Below are positions 35,266 to 44,145 of a stretch of 64,000 bases of DNA, one piece after another. The number at the start of each line of letters is the position of its first letter. The first letter of the stretch is position 1. This DNA comes from Halieaceae bacterium UBA5085. GTDB taxonomy: Bacteria > Pseudomonadota > Gammaproteobacteria > Pseudomonadales > Halieaceae. Under the pieces are notes generated by a model that did not search any database, was not told the origin of the DNA, and saw nothing but the letters and a program-made list of their open reading frames with translations. The translations under genes and the position numbers were made by a program. Where the stretch lies: NCBI GenBank assembly GCA_002414665.1, contig DIAF01000031.1, positions 1 through 64,000 on the forward strand, written 5' to 3'.

Positions 35266-35895
35266 ATGCTCGCTTCTATCCTGTCGCTGCTCGGTTTTAT
35301 GCTCGCGACCTTTGCTCTCGGTTCTCAGGCCGAGGAGCCTGACGTTGCTGAATTGTACGCACCCTGTGCGGCATGCCACGGGGTATCGGCAGAGGGTGAT
35401 CTCGCCCTGCGGGCGCCGCGGCTCAATCACTTGCGTCCTGTCTATATTCTCGCCCAGCTGGACAAATTCCAGCGTGGCCTGCGCGGTGGAGCAGACGCTA
35501 CGCCGGCGGCGCAGCAGATGGCGGCGTCCACCGCTTTGCTGCCGCCGGCGGAGCGTCTGCCAGATCTGGCTATCTACATCAGCGAGCTGGAGAGCAGCGT
35601 CTCGGAGTCCACACTGGCCAGCGGCGATGCGATAGCGGGTGGCAGGACATTCATGCGCTTGTGCGGGGCTTGCCACGGCGCGAACGCGGGGGGCAATGTA
35701 GCGCTGAACGCGCCTCGCCTGGCGGGTGCGGACGACTGGTATCTGCTCGACCAGCTGCACGCGTTCCGCGAGGGCCAGCGGGGTCGACATCGAGAAGATC
35801 GTACCGGCAGGCAAATGCGCAACATGGCGGCGATGCTGGACAACGAGCAGGCGCTGCAGGATGTTATTGCCTATATCCGCAGTCAGGCGGAGTGA
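35266..35895 (+). CDS. Diheme cytochrome c (c4-like)
   Basis: 209-aa exported protein with two class-I cytochrome c domains. Signal peptide about residues 1-22 (LATFALGSQAEE). Heme-binding motifs CAACH at 34-38 and CGACH at 133-137; distal Met candidates are in the AAQQMAAS and MRNMAAML segments. The tandem arrangement resembles periplasmic cytochrome c4, an electron donor to terminal oxidases. ATG 35266 follows AGGATA; a TTG at 35251 is less likely. Divergent from the zinc-ribbon gene with 205 bp between, where no ORF or clear structure is visible. Confidence 0.92.
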   Translation: MLASILSLLGFMLATFALGSQAEEPDVAELYAPCAACHGVSAEGDLALRAPRLNHLRPVYILAQLDKFQRGLRGGADATPAAQQMAASTALLPPAERLPDLAIYISELESSVSESTLASGDAIAGGRTFMRLCGACHGANAGGNVALNAPRLAGADDWYLLDQLHAFREGQRGRHREDRTGRQMRNMAAMLDNEQALQDVIAYIRSQAE

Positions 35896-35920
35896 GCCGG
35901 CAGTGTATCGGCCTGCCGGC
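35896..35920 (+). terminator. Hairpin after cytochrome c gene
   Basis: GCCGGCAG / CTGCCGGC stem of 8 bp with a 9-nt loop starting 1 bp after the stop. No T-run follows, so rho-independent termination would be inefficient; it may instead stabilise the mRNA end. Confidence 0.35.
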
Positions 35921-36029
35921 CCAGTGCGCCGATTCACGCTGGCGTGAGACAGATCAATAAATAGGCATTGCACGCAGAACAATTCCGCCTACACTGAAGA
36001 AGCGGTACCCGTTTATTCATTAGAGTGAA

Positions 36030-36644
36030 ATGCCCATGCTGGAAAAAGAAATGTCGCAGGCCGTGAAAATGGCTGAGCAGGCGAATAAAAAGGTTGAGCA
36101 GCTGCAGAAAAAACTGCTTTCCGAGACGGAGAAGGCGCACGCCAAGGTCAAGGCAGATCTGACGGCAGCGCGTAAAAAACATACCGCGGCCAATACCCGG
36201 CTGAAAAAGGCGCGCAGTGCATTGCGCGGCAAATCCGGCACGGCAAGCCAGAAGCGTGTGGAAGAACTGGTGAAGCAGGTGCAGGAGCTTGCAGAGTCGG
36301 TGGCGAAAATGGCCAAAGCCGCCTATGCCTCCTTCGAAAAACTGGTGCCCATCCAGGCTGATCTCGCGCTGGAGTCACGGCGGGCACAGGCTGCTGATAA
36401 AGCAGCGTCCATGGTAGAAAAAGCGGCTGCGCGACGTAAGGCTGGCAGTAAGCCGGCGGCTAAAAAGAAAGCGTCCGGCGGAAAGGCCAAGGCGCCAGCC
36501 AAACGCAAAGCCGCAGTGAAAAAAGCGACGGTGAAGAAGGCACCGGCGAAGAAAAAAGCGGCTGCCAAAAAAGCACCCGCCCGCAAAGCGGCGCCTAAAA
36601 AGGCCGCTGCGAAACGCGCACCGAAAAAAGCCAGCGCCAGCTAA
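36030..36644 (+). CDS. AlgP/histone-H1-like Lys-Ala-rich DNA-binding protein
   Basis: 204 aa. Residues 1-125 are a helical, coiled-coil-prone segment with Lys/Glu/Ala/Gln (EMSQAVKMAEQANKKVEQLQ ... ). Residues 130-204 are a low-complexity basic tail of KKA/KAP-type repeats (KKAPAKKKAAAKKAPARK ...) like the C-terminal tail of histone H1 and of AlgP (AlgR3) from Pseudomonas. Probably binds DNA non-specifically in the nucleoid; AlgP affects alginate transcription in Pseudomonas. An in-frame Met at 36036 is an alternative start. The region before it (35921-36029) carries no other gene. Confidence 0.85.
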   Translation: MPMLEKEMSQAVKMAEQANKKVEQLQKKLLSETEKAHAKVKADLTAARKKHTAANTRLKKARSALRGKSGTASQKRVEELVKQVQELAESVAKMAKAAYASFEKLVPIQADLALESRRAQAADKAASMVEKAAARRKAGSKPAAKKKASGGKAKAPAKRKAAVKKATVKKAPAKKKAAAKKAPARKAAPKKAAAKRAPKKASAS

Positions 36645-36697
36645 ACGGCCTTCTGGCCTCCGTTCCGTCGCGCCCGGGAGGGCTGGCGTGGCGGGGG

Positions 36698-37816
36698 TCA
36701 GCGCGTAGGGGTGACCCTGATCAAGGCGCCGTTTTCCGCGTCGGTCAGCAGGTAAACGAAACCGTCAGCCCCTTCCCGCACGTCCCTGATGCGCGCGTCG
36801 AGTTCTGCGAACAGTGGCGTTTCATCGATCACCACACCATCGCGCAGTGTGAGGAGGCGCACTTCCTTGTCGACCAGAGCGCCGACCAGCAGCCTGCCCT
36901 GCCAGGCGGGAAATTGCTCGCCGCCGTACCACGCCAGGCCCGAGGGCGCGATGCTTGGTATCCAGACCTGCAGCGGTGGCGTCATACCCGGCAGCTCACT
37001 GTAGGGAGAGACATAGGCGCCGCTGTAGTCGACGCCATGGGTCGCGGCAGGCCAGCCGTAGTTGCTGGCTGCGCGCAGTACATTCACCTCATCCCCGCCC
37101 TTGGGGCCGTGTTCGTGCAGGTAAATCGTGCCGGCCGCGCGATCCAGTGCGAGCCCTTGCGGGTTGCGGTGGCCCAGCGTCCAGACCCGCTCGCTGCCTG
37201 GCGCCCGAAACGGGTTGTCATCGGGAACGCTGCCGTCCTCACGGATGCGCAGCACCTTGCCCAGTTCGTTGCTGCCGTCCTGCGCTTTGTCACGGAAGTC
37301 AAAACCGTCTCCAGTCGCCAGTAACAGCGTGCCGTCTGGCAGGAACAGCATGCGCCCACCGTAGTGCTGCGCGGTGTTCTTCTTGTCAGCTACCCAGAGA
37401 ATATCCTCTCCGTCCACCAGCCTGTCGTCGCTGAGGCGTGCGCGGAAGATCGCGGTACCGTTGGCGGACTTGTCGCCCTTGGCGTAACTCAGATAGACCA
37501 GCTGATTGGTTGCAAACTGTGGGTGCAGCAGAATATCGAAGAAGCCGCCCTGGCCGGCAACGAAGGTCTCGGGTATGCCCTCCAGTGCAGTTCGGCCAGT
37601 GCCGTCAGCCTGGATGTGCAGCAAGGCACCGTCACGCTCAGTGACAAGGAAGCTGCCATCGGGCAGTTGAGCGACAGACCAGGGGTGTTGCAGACCCTCA
37701 GCCAGGGTTTCGAGGCGATAGTCGCTCGCTGCCCCGGCATGGGCTGCCCCGGTTTGCAGGCTGAGGCTGAGTCCGGCAGCGGCAAGAAAGCGAAGTGTGA
37801 CGGCGAGAACAGGCAT
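36698..37816 (-). CDS. Exported PQQ-dependent aldose sugar dehydrogenase-like protein (YliI/Asd)
   Basis: 372-aa six-bladed beta-propeller, residues about 1-30 forming the signal peptide (TGAAHAGAA). Typical features of the soluble aldose sugar dehydrogenase family are the starting LAEGLQHPWSVAQLPDGSFLVTERDG, then FFDILLHPQF, GGRMLFLPDGTLLLATGDGFDF, the GHRNPQGLALD His/Arg segment, HGPKGGDEVN and PSIAPSGLAWYGG. Calcium and PQQ ligands fit this family. PQQ synthesis genes are not in the window. ATG 37816 follows AAAGGAAAA; an earlier Met (37846) is possible. Divergent from the small membrane protein gene. Periplasmic oxidation of sugars is inferred. Confidence 0.9.
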   Translation of the reverse strand: MPVLAVTLRFLAAAGLSLSLQTGAAHAGAASDYRLETLAEGLQHPWSVAQLPDGSFLVTERDGALLHIQADGTGRTALEGIPETFVAGQGGFFDILLHPQFATNQLVYLSYAKGDKSANGTAIFRARLSDDRLVDGEDILWVADKKNTAQHYGGRMLFLPDGTLLLATGDGFDFRDKAQDGSNELGKVLRIREDGSVPDDNPFRAPGSERVWTLGHRNPQGLALDRAAGTIYLHEHGPKGGDEVNVLRAASNYGWPAATHGVDYSGAYVSPYSELPGMTPPLQVWIPSIAPSGLAWYGGEQFPAWQGRLLVGALVDKEVRLLTLRDGVVIDETPLFAELDARIRDVREGADGFVYLLTDAENGALIRVTPTR

Positions 37817-37879
37817 GGGCTTTTCCTTTGCGATGCGCCGGTTCATTATAAACACTCCCTGCACTACCGGTAGTCGCCC

Positions 37880-38311
37880 ATGATTCGTGTCCTGAAAGCT
37901 TTTTTCCCAGCGGTATTGCTCGCCTATGTCGTTGCAAGCCTGCTCGCCACCCAGACGGTGCTGGCCAATCTGGGCGACCTGGGTGTGCCTGTGCCCATGG
38001 CGGTACGGCTGGAGGCAAGCCTGCACGACCTGATGGGCATGACGGCCTACTTGTTGCTGATTCTGCTGACCTTTGTACTGGCCATGCCGGTGGCGGCAGG
38101 CCTTGTCAGGGCTCACAGGGTGCCGGGGTCGCGCGTGTTCTGGTTTACGCTCGCAGGCTTCAGCGGGATGTTGGCACTGCATGTGATCATGCGCCAGGTG
38201 TTGGGTATCTGGGTGGTTGCTGCGGCGCGGGAGTGGGACGGACTCCTGTTGCAAGGCTTGGCCGGCGCGCTGGGCGGCTGGCTGTTCGCCGTTATCAGCA
38301 AGGCGCGCTAG
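37880..38311 (+). CDS. Four-helix membrane protein of unknown function
   Basis: 143 aa, four hydrophobic segments (about residues 7-29, 52-75, 87-108, 118-140), cytoplasmic-facing basic loops, nothing beyond membrane insertion recognised. The start ATG 37880 sits 63 bp from the divergent sugar dehydrogenase start. It converges on hemN with a 4-bp overlap of the two stops (38308-38311). Confidence 0.7.
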   Translation: MIRVLKAFFPAVLLAYVVASLLATQTVLANLGDLGVPVPMAVRLEASLHDLMGMTAYLLLILLTFVLAMPVAAGLVRAHRVPGSRVFWFTLAGFSGMLALHVIMRQVLGIWVVAAAREWDGLLLQGLAGALGGWLFAVISKAR

Positions 38312-39726
38312 ATGATGCGCGAGAACCGGTTGCCTGACAGTTGGGCGTGATCGATGTAGGCGTCGAACTCCATGCATAGCCGCCGTACCAGCAGACGACC
38401 CGCAGGCATGACGCGAATGCCCCCGGCATCCAGCGCAATCAGGCCGTCGCGCGCCAGAGCAGGCAGGCGCGCCAGTTCCGGAGCGAAATAGTCGTGAAAG
38501 TCGATGCCGAACTGTGTCTCGATGGCGGCGTAGTCCAGGCCGAAATTGCAAATTAGCTCATTGATCACTGCCTTGCGCAGCAGATCATCGTCGCTGAGGC
38601 TGATGCGCTTTGCCAGCGGCAGCTGTCCGGACTCGATAGCCTGTGCGTAAGACGCCACATCCTTGTGGTTCTGGAAGTGGCTGTTGCCGAGGGCATTGAT
38701 TGCGGAGACCCCGAAGGCCAGCAGGTCGCAGTCCTTGTGTGTTGAATAGCCCTGAAAATTGCGGTGCAGTGTGCCCTGCATCTGGGCCAGTGCCAGCTCG
38801 TCCCCGGGGAGGGCAAAGTGGTCCATGCCGATGTACTCGTAGCCTGCCGCCAGTAATTGCTCAATGCTCTGGTGCAGGATGGCCATTTTCACGGCGGGCT
38901 CGGGCAATTGTCGCTCGTCGATCTGGCGCTGGGTTTTGAACATTTGTGGCATGTGCGCGTAGTTGAACAGGGAGAGACGGTCAGGTCGCAGCGCGATCAC
39001 CTGTTCCAGCGTGCGTGCGAAGGAGCCTTCGTTCTGTCGCGGCAGGCCGTAGATCAGGTCCATGCTCAGTGACTTGAAGCGTTCTGTGCGGATGGCCGCC
39101 ACCAGTGCAGACACTTCTTCCACGCTGTTGAATCGGTTTACGGCCTGTTGCACATCGGGGTCGAAGTCCTGGACGCCCATGCTCACCCGGTTGAAACCCA
39201 GCCCGCGCAAATGTGCAATGCGTGTCGGCGCCATGCCGCCAGGATGTATCTCGATCGAGAACTCACCGCTATCGTCATCGGCAAGCTGGAAGTGTCGTCG
39301 GGTCTGCTCCATCAACTCCCGCATCTCGTCATCTGAAATGTAGGTCGGTGTGCCTCCACCCCAGTGCAGCTGGCGCGTAATGCGTCCGGGCCGGACAGCA
39401 TCGGCCTGCAGGGCGATTTCCCGGTACAGCAGCTGCAGATAGTCCGTGGCGCGCTGCCGGTTTGCGGTGATGATCTTGTTGCAGGCACAGTAGTAGCAGA
39501 CGGTGTTGCAGAACGGGATGTGGAAGTACAGCGACAGCGGCGCGCCTGCCGTGTTGCTGGCGTCTATCGCGTCGCGCCACAGCGTGTCACTGGCATCCGC
39601 CTGAAACTGTGCGGCGGTCGGGTACGACGTGTAGCGCGGCCCGGCCAGGTTGTAGCGCGCGATCAGGGCGGGGTCCCACAGCGAAGATCCGGTCAACCCC
39701 GGAGTGGGCACGGAGAGTGCGGTCAT
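38308..39726 (-). CDS. hemN: Oxygen-independent coproporphyrinogen III oxidase
   Basis: 472-aa radical-SAM enzyme decarboxylating coproporphyrinogen III to protoporphyrinogen IX without O2, in heme synthesis. Radical SAM cluster C73-x3-C77-x2-C80, plus C82 (PFCNTVCYYCAC), preceded by YFHIP. SAM-binding GGGTPTYI, the EIHPGG and GVQDFDPDVQQAVNR segments, and a HemN_C C-terminal domain are visible. Length 457-480 is typical of HemN rather than the shorter HemW. An Anr/FNR-like box and -10 hexamer in its promoter indicate induction under low oxygen. Confidence 0.95.
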   Translation of the reverse strand: MTALSVPTPGLTGSSLWDPALIARYNLAGPRYTSYPTAAQFQADASDTLWRDAIDASNTAGAPLSLYFHIPFCNTVCYYCACNKIITANRQRATDYLQLLYREIALQADAVRPGRITRQLHWGGGTPTYISDDEMRELMEQTRRHFQLADDDSGEFSIEIHPGGMAPTRIAHLRGLGFNRVSMGVQDFDPDVQQAVNRFNSVEEVSALVAAIRTERFKSLSMDLIYGLPRQNEGSFARTLEQVIALRPDRLSLFNYAHMPQMFKTQRQIDERQLPEPAVKMAILHQSIEQLLAAGYEYIGMDHFALPGDELALAQMQGTLHRNFQGYSTHKDCDLLAFGVSAINALGNSHFQNHKDVASYAQAIESGQLPLAKRISLSDDDLLRKAVINELICNFGLDYAAIETQFGIDFHDYFAPELARLPALARDGLIALDAGGIRVMPAGRLLVRRLCMEFDAYIDHAQLSGNRFSRII

Positions 39727-39756
39727 GGCGAGAGGCCTGTTTCAGAAGCAGCGCGC

Positions 39757-39762
39757 AGTGTA
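39757..39762 (-). promoter_or_regulatory. -10 hexamer of the hemN promoter
   Basis: TACACT on the minus strand; spacing fits an activator-dependent promoter with the Anr box replacing the -35. Confidence 0.55.
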
Positions 39763-39784
39763 ATGCGGGCTACCGCCGTTGCCG

Positions 39785-39798
39785 TTGACCTGCATCAA
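39785..39798 (-). promoter_or_regulatory. Anr/FNR box upstream of hemN
   Basis: On the minus strand TTGAT-GCAG-GTCAA, one mismatch from the FNR/Anr consensus TTGAT-N4-ATCAA. It lies 59 bp before the hemN start. If the start site is about 39750 (7 bp below a -10-like TACACT at 39757-39762), the box is centred at -41.5, the class II activator position. Confidence 0.75.
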
Positions 39799-39815
39799 CC
39801 CATTGCGCCGCCGTT

Positions 39816-42680
39816 TCAGCGCATCCTGACTATTCCCCGCTGTGGGTCCGGTGTGCCCGCGCTGTTGTCGGGGCCACTCGGCAGGCTGATGAAGTGCTCC
39901 ACGGGAAAGTCGATGCCATCGCGGTCGCGGTCAAGCACGATCAGGCCGGGCTCATCCGTTGTCAGCCAGGCCCCACAGGCCTCGCCGGCATCGCAGATGA
40001 AAAGGTCGTTGTCGGCGTCGGTACCGGCAAACAGCTGGTAGTTGCCTGCGGCAAGATCGCGGAACCGGAAAGCATAGCGCCCGGCTTCTGCCCGCGCCAC
40101 GCTCTGTGCGACAGCCGCATCCAGAACCGGGTCGTAGACAATGATGTAGACAACACCGACGTCGGCGACCGCCGCATCGCCAACAGAGAGCAGTGCCCGG
40201 ATCTGCAGGCTGTTGGCGCTGGAGCGCGCGCTGACGTTGGCTGCGTAGAGGCCGTCGGCCAGACCATCGCGGTTAACCTGAAGGCGGTAGCGGCCGAGAC
40301 CACTGGCATCCACTTCCAGCGCCGTGACGCTCAGCCAGGATGCATCGCTGTTGATCTCCAGGACTTGCAGTTCGCCGCCACCGCCATTGCTGAGGGTGAT
40401 CTCCAGCTGCTCTCTCGTGCCACCGAAGTTCAGCGACTGGGTGGAAGCGCGCAGGGCGGCCGGTGGTGTAAACACCTCTCCGATACTGTCCAGTGCTGCT
40501 GCCACAGCCTTGCGGGCATTGACCAGCCCGTGGCCATAGCGGTCGTCCCGGCCCGCTGCACCGAGATCATCCGTGAGGCTGCCGCTCTGCAATAGCGATT
40601 CCACCTGCGGCCCGTTGAGTTCCGGATTGATGCTCTTCATCAGCGCGATGACACCTGCGACGTGCGGTGCGGCCATCGACGTGCCATTGAGGAAGGTATA
40701 GGCGAATTCCACACTTCCGGCTTCGGCGGATCCGCTGGTGCTCAGAACACCATCCGGATACCCGTCGCCGTTGAAATCCGTGCTGCCATCACCACCCGGT
40801 GCCGCAATATCGATGGACGTCCCCCGGTTGCTGTAGCTGGCCAGTTCCCGCTGTGCGTCCACCGCCGACACGGCAAGTACGCCATCATAGGCGGCCGGGT
40901 ACGCGGGCGTGCTGGTAGCCTCATTCCCCGCGGAGGCGACGACAATGGTGCCGCGTTCGCGCAGCTGTTGGTAAAGTGACTGGTTGATCTCGCTGAAGCC
41001 CTCACCGCTCAGGCTCAGGTTGATGATGGCTGCGGGCGTAGCGGGAAAGGTGCCGGAATCGTTGGCGAGACCCGCGGCAAAGCGCACCGACTGAGCCACG
41101 TCATAGGAGGTGCCGCCGTCGTCGTCGAGCGCCCGCAGGGGCATGATGCGCGCTCCCCAGGCGACGCCTGCAACACCGATGCGGTTGTTGCCCCGCGCCG
41201 CGATCGTGCCTGCGACGTGGGTGCCGTGAAACCGGCTGTTGCCAGGGTTGGCCCGGTTGCCCGGGTCTTCCGGATCGGGGTCGATGCCGTTGCCGTCGGT
41301 TGCGGGATCGCGCACAAAGTCATAGCCCGGTACCAGCTGCCCGGCAAGGTCGGGGTGGCCGGAGAGAATACCGGTATCGATGACCGCGACAATGACACCG
41401 GGGTCACCGGTGGTCACCTCCCAGGCTGCCGGTAGCCCGATCAGCGGATAGTGCCACTGCAGGCCGTAGGCATTGTCGTTGGGTTCCAGGGCAGGCCGCA
41501 TGCGGTAGTTGGGTTCCGCGTGGCGTACATCGGCCTGCTGGCGCAGCTGCTTGACGCTGATCAGGGTTTCCCAGCGCTCGCGTAACTGCGTTGTGCGGAA
41601 GTCGTCCACGCGCTGCGCCGCCGAGCCGAGTCGCTGGCGCTCCGCCTGACCGGCGAGAATCTCCAGCAGGCGGGCACGCCCCGGCCCGCCGGCCCGCTCC
41701 TGCATACCCATCTGGTAAGCGAGGTCGGCATGGAAGAAGCCGGGAGCGAGCAGGTCGCCCTCAGCGAATTCCACAACCACCTCCCCATGGACCAGCTCTG
41801 CGTCGACACGAGCAGCGGGCAGGGCGGGGCTGCCCACCGCGAGGATATAGTTGGTGGCACCGACAAAAGCCGTCACGTTGACCAGGTAGCTGCCACTTTC
41901 CGGTGCACTGACGGTTTCGATTTCGCCGGTTTCAACGGAAAAGTCCACGACGTCGCCGTCTTCACTGTACAGGTACAGGTCGGCATCGGCGTCCTCGAAG
42001 TCTGCCACCAGCAGGGTCACTGACTGGCCCTCGAGCAGTTCAAGGCGGAAATAGTCATCGGTATCGCCATTGACCTGCGAGCGCCCTTCGGCACCGGTAC
42101 CGGGCTGGTTTACATAGCCGCCCAGGGTCACCGGGTTAGCAAGGGGCTGCGCACTCGCCGGCGTATCATTGGGCGTGTAGAGGCTGGCGGTGTCATTGGT
42201 GTCGCCGTCCACCGCCTGGCTGCTTGCGGCCAGTACGCTGCCGCTCAGCTCCCAGCTGGTGAGGGCGCTGCCGGTCACTGCAATGGTGGTGGACGCGTTG
42301 CCGCTGGCCCCATCGTTGTCGGTCACTGTCAGTGAGAAGGCGAGGACGAGGTCGGCGCCGCTCTGCGGCGCTGTGAAGCGGGCGCTTGCGGTGTCGCTGC
42401 CCGCCAGTGTGACGGCGGGCCCCTGGGTTTGTCGCCATTCGTAGCGGCTGATGCTGCCATCGACGTCACTCGAACTACTGCCGTCCAGGGTGACCTGGCT
42501 GCCTCCCGCCACGGTGGCGGGGGCTGTTACCTGTGCAACCGGTGGCTGGTTGACTGCGGGTTGCGCGGTGCTGCCACCACCGCCACCACCACCGCAGCCT
42601 GCCAGCAACGCCGCCAGGCACAGCAGTCCGATGAATTGCTGTGGGTTTGGGTGTCCCGTGCTGTAGCGTCGCTGCGACAT
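39816..42680 (-). CDS. Subtilisin-like (S8) serine protease lipoprotein with Ig/PPC accessory domains
   Basis: 954-aa lipoprotein from ATG 42680; lipobox LLAGC with Cys29, then a Gly stretch. Domains by rough position: a PKD/Ig-like domain (about 40-135, PPVAQVTAPATVAGGSQVTLDGSSSSD), a bacterial pre-peptidase C-terminal (PPC)-like domain (about 160-275, with NGDTDDYFRLELLEG), a segment with a propeptide-like VDAELVHGEVVVEFAEG, then the S8 peptidase with D435 (AVIDTG), H488 (HGTHVAG) and S668 (GTSMAAPH). The C-terminal part (about 765-945) is beta-rich (LNFGGTREQLEITLSN) without an assigned enzyme. Likely cell-surface or periplasmic proteolysis of extracellular proteins. The frame open to 42881 is ignored. 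Confidence 0.9.
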   Translation of the reverse strand: MSQRRYSTGHPNPQQFIGLLCLAALLAGCGGGGGGGSTAQPAVNQPPVAQVTAPATVAGGSQVTLDGSSSSDVDGSISRYEWRQTQGPAVTLAGSDTASARFTAPQSGADLVLAFSLTVTDNDGASGNASTTIAVTGSALTSWELSGSVLAASSQAVDGDTNDTASLYTPNDTPASAQPLANPVTLGGYVNQPGTGAEGRSQVNGDTDDYFRLELLEGQSVTLLVADFEDADADLYLYSEDGDVVDFSVETGEIETVSAPESGSYLVNVTAFVGATNYILAVGSPALPAARVDAELVHGEVVVEFAEGDLLAPGFFHADLAYQMGMQERAGGPGRARLLEILAGQAERQRLGSAAQRVDDFRTTQLRERWETLISVKQLRQQADVRHAEPNYRMRPALEPNDNAYGLQWHYPLIGLPAAWEVTTGDPGVIVAVIDTGILSGHPDLAGQLVPGYDFVRDPATDGNGIDPDPEDPGNRANPGNSRFHGTHVAGTIAARGNNRIGVAGVAWGARIMPLRALDDDGGTSYDVAQSVRFAAGLANDSGTFPATPAAIINLSLSGEGFSEINQSLYQQLRERGTIVVASAGNEATSTPAYPAAYDGVLAVSAVDAQRELASYSNRGTSIDIAAPGGDGSTDFNGDGYPDGVLSTSGSAEAGSVEFAYTFLNGTSMAAPHVAGVIALMKSINPELNGPQVESLLQSGSLTDDLGAAGRDDRYGHGLVNARKAVAAALDSIGEVFTPPAALRASTQSLNFGGTREQLEITLSNGGGGELQVLEINSDASWLSVTALEVDASGLGRYRLQVNRDGLADGLYAANVSARSSANSLQIRALLSVGDAAVADVGVVYIIVYDPVLDAAVAQSVARAEAGRYAFRFRDLAAGNYQLFAGTDADNDLFICDAGEACGAWLTTDEPGLIVLDRDRDGIDFPVEHFISLPSGPDNSAGTPDPQRGIVRMR

Positions 42681-42839
42681 GTTCTGGTTTCCGGCAGTGT
42701 GCCATCGCAGTATAGCGGCAAACGCGGCGGAGGAATCTGCCCTTGCAACACGCGCTGTGGGCCTCCTTGTGCTGTCCCGATCCTGCCCATGAAAAGCCGC
42801 GGATTTGTTGCTTTTACAAAAACATTGCTCTAATTTGTA

Positions 42840-42849
42840 CACACGTGTG
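42840..42849. promoter_or_regulatory. Palindrome in the promoter region of the Rieske cluster
   Basis: CACACGTGTG, a perfect 10-bp inverted repeat 64 bp before the amidohydrolase start, within an A+T-rich stretch (42800-42900) that probably holds the promoter. Possibly a regulator site; flanks are not symmetric. Confidence 0.35.
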
Positions 42850-42912
42850 CAATTTTTGTGCAGCGCCAAACCCCTAACCATAATTCAGTGCCAACCGCAG
42901 AGAGAGAAGGTC

Positions 42913-44145
42913 ATGTCCGATAAATTGATTGTGGTGTCGTCCGACTGCCACGCAGGCCTCCATATCGCCGATTACAAGCCCTATGTGGAATCCAAATACC
43001 ACGACATCATGGATGTGGCGGTACCGGTGCAGATGGAGATGACGCAGAAGGCCGAGCAGAGCTTCCTGATCAAGGAAATCAACGATGCCTGGCGCGCGCC
43101 GATCCAGCAGCAGCTGACCGGAGCCTGGAGCTACGATGAGCGCATCAAGATGCTCGCCAACGATGGTATTGCCGCCGAGGTGATTTTTCCGGACGGCATC
43201 ACCGAGATGAACACGCCGCCCTTTGGCGCGGGGCTGGGACTGTCGCCCCGCGACGCAGTGCCCGAACTGCAGTGGGCCGGTGCCATGGCCCACAACCGCT
43301 GGCTGGCGGAGTTCTGCGCCAACGATCCCGCGCGCCACATCGGCGTGGCCTCGATTCCCCTGTTGTGGGATGTACAGCAGGCAGTTGACGCTGTGCGCTG
43401 GTGCGTCGACAACGGTCTCAAGGCGGTGATGATTCCGACACTCTGGGGCGACAACGACCCCTATCACCACGTCAAATATGATCCATTCTGGGAGGTCTGC
43501 CAGGACCTGGGTGTGATCATCCACTTCCACTCCGGGCCCGCACCGCAGCCCGAGTACTTCGGCAAGCAGTGGCCGGCGGAAGATCTCAGCGACCAGCTCC
43601 CCGGTGCCATGGGCATCTATGTCTCCGAGGTGATGTGGTGGCTCTACCGTCCCCTCACTTTCATGATCTGGGGCGGCGTATTCGAGCGTTTCCCGCGCCT
43701 CAAGGCGGTGATGACAGAAGGTGGCACCGTGTTCATGCTGCCGCCGTGGCTGCGCCTGCTGGACCACAATTACTTTGATGTGCAGTTCTCGGCCAAACTC
43801 GGCGATTTCCGCAGCCACCTGTCCATGTCGCCGGGTGAGTACTTCCAGCGCAACATCGCGGTGGGCGCCTCCTGTGTGCCGCGCAGTGACATTGAACTGC
43901 GCGGCGTGCTGGGCGTGGACAAAATGATGTGGGGCAGCGATTACCCGCACCCCGAGGGTACCTGGCCCAACACCCAGCAGTATTATCTGGAGACCTTCGC
44001 CGGCATTCCCGAGGCCGATGGACGCAAGATTCTCGGCGAAAATGCGATTGCCTGGTACGGCCTGGACCGCAACCGATTGCAGGCAGTGGCCGACAAGATT
44101 GGCCCCAGCAGCGCCATCTTCCATGCAACAGGAGAAGCCGCATGA
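42913..44145 (+). CDS. Amidohydrolase-family protein (ACMSD-like decarboxylase/hydrolase)
   Basis: 410-aa TIM-barrel metalloenzyme of the amidohydrolase-2 superfamily. SSDCHAG (D11, H13) starts the barrel, the central HFHSGP supplies the His-x-His, and WGSDYPHPEGTWP holds the Asp metal/catalytic residue. The W-G-S-D-Y-P-H-x-E pattern is shared by members working on aromatic or ring-opened acids, either as decarboxylases or as hydrolases. ATG 42913 follows AGAGAGAAGG. First gene of a four-gene operon whose second gene starts within its stop codon (ATGA). Confidence 0.9.
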   Translation: MSDKLIVVSSDCHAGLHIADYKPYVESKYHDIMDVAVPVQMEMTQKAEQSFLIKEINDAWRAPIQQQLTGAWSYDERIKMLANDGIAAEVIFPDGITEMNTPPFGAGLGLSPRDAVPELQWAGAMAHNRWLAEFCANDPARHIGVASIPLLWDVQQAVDAVRWCVDNGLKAVMIPTLWGDNDPYHHVKYDPFWEVCQDLGVIIHFHSGPAPQPEYFGKQWPAEDLSDQLPGAMGIYVSEVMWWLYRPLTFMIWGGVFERFPRLKAVMTEGGTVFMLPPWLRLLDHNYFDVQFSAKLGDFRSHLSMSPGEYFQRNIAVGASCVPRSDIELRGVLGVDKMMWGSDYPHPEGTWPNTQQYYLETFAGIPEADGRKILGENAIAWYGLDRNRLQAVADKIGPSSAIFHATGEAA

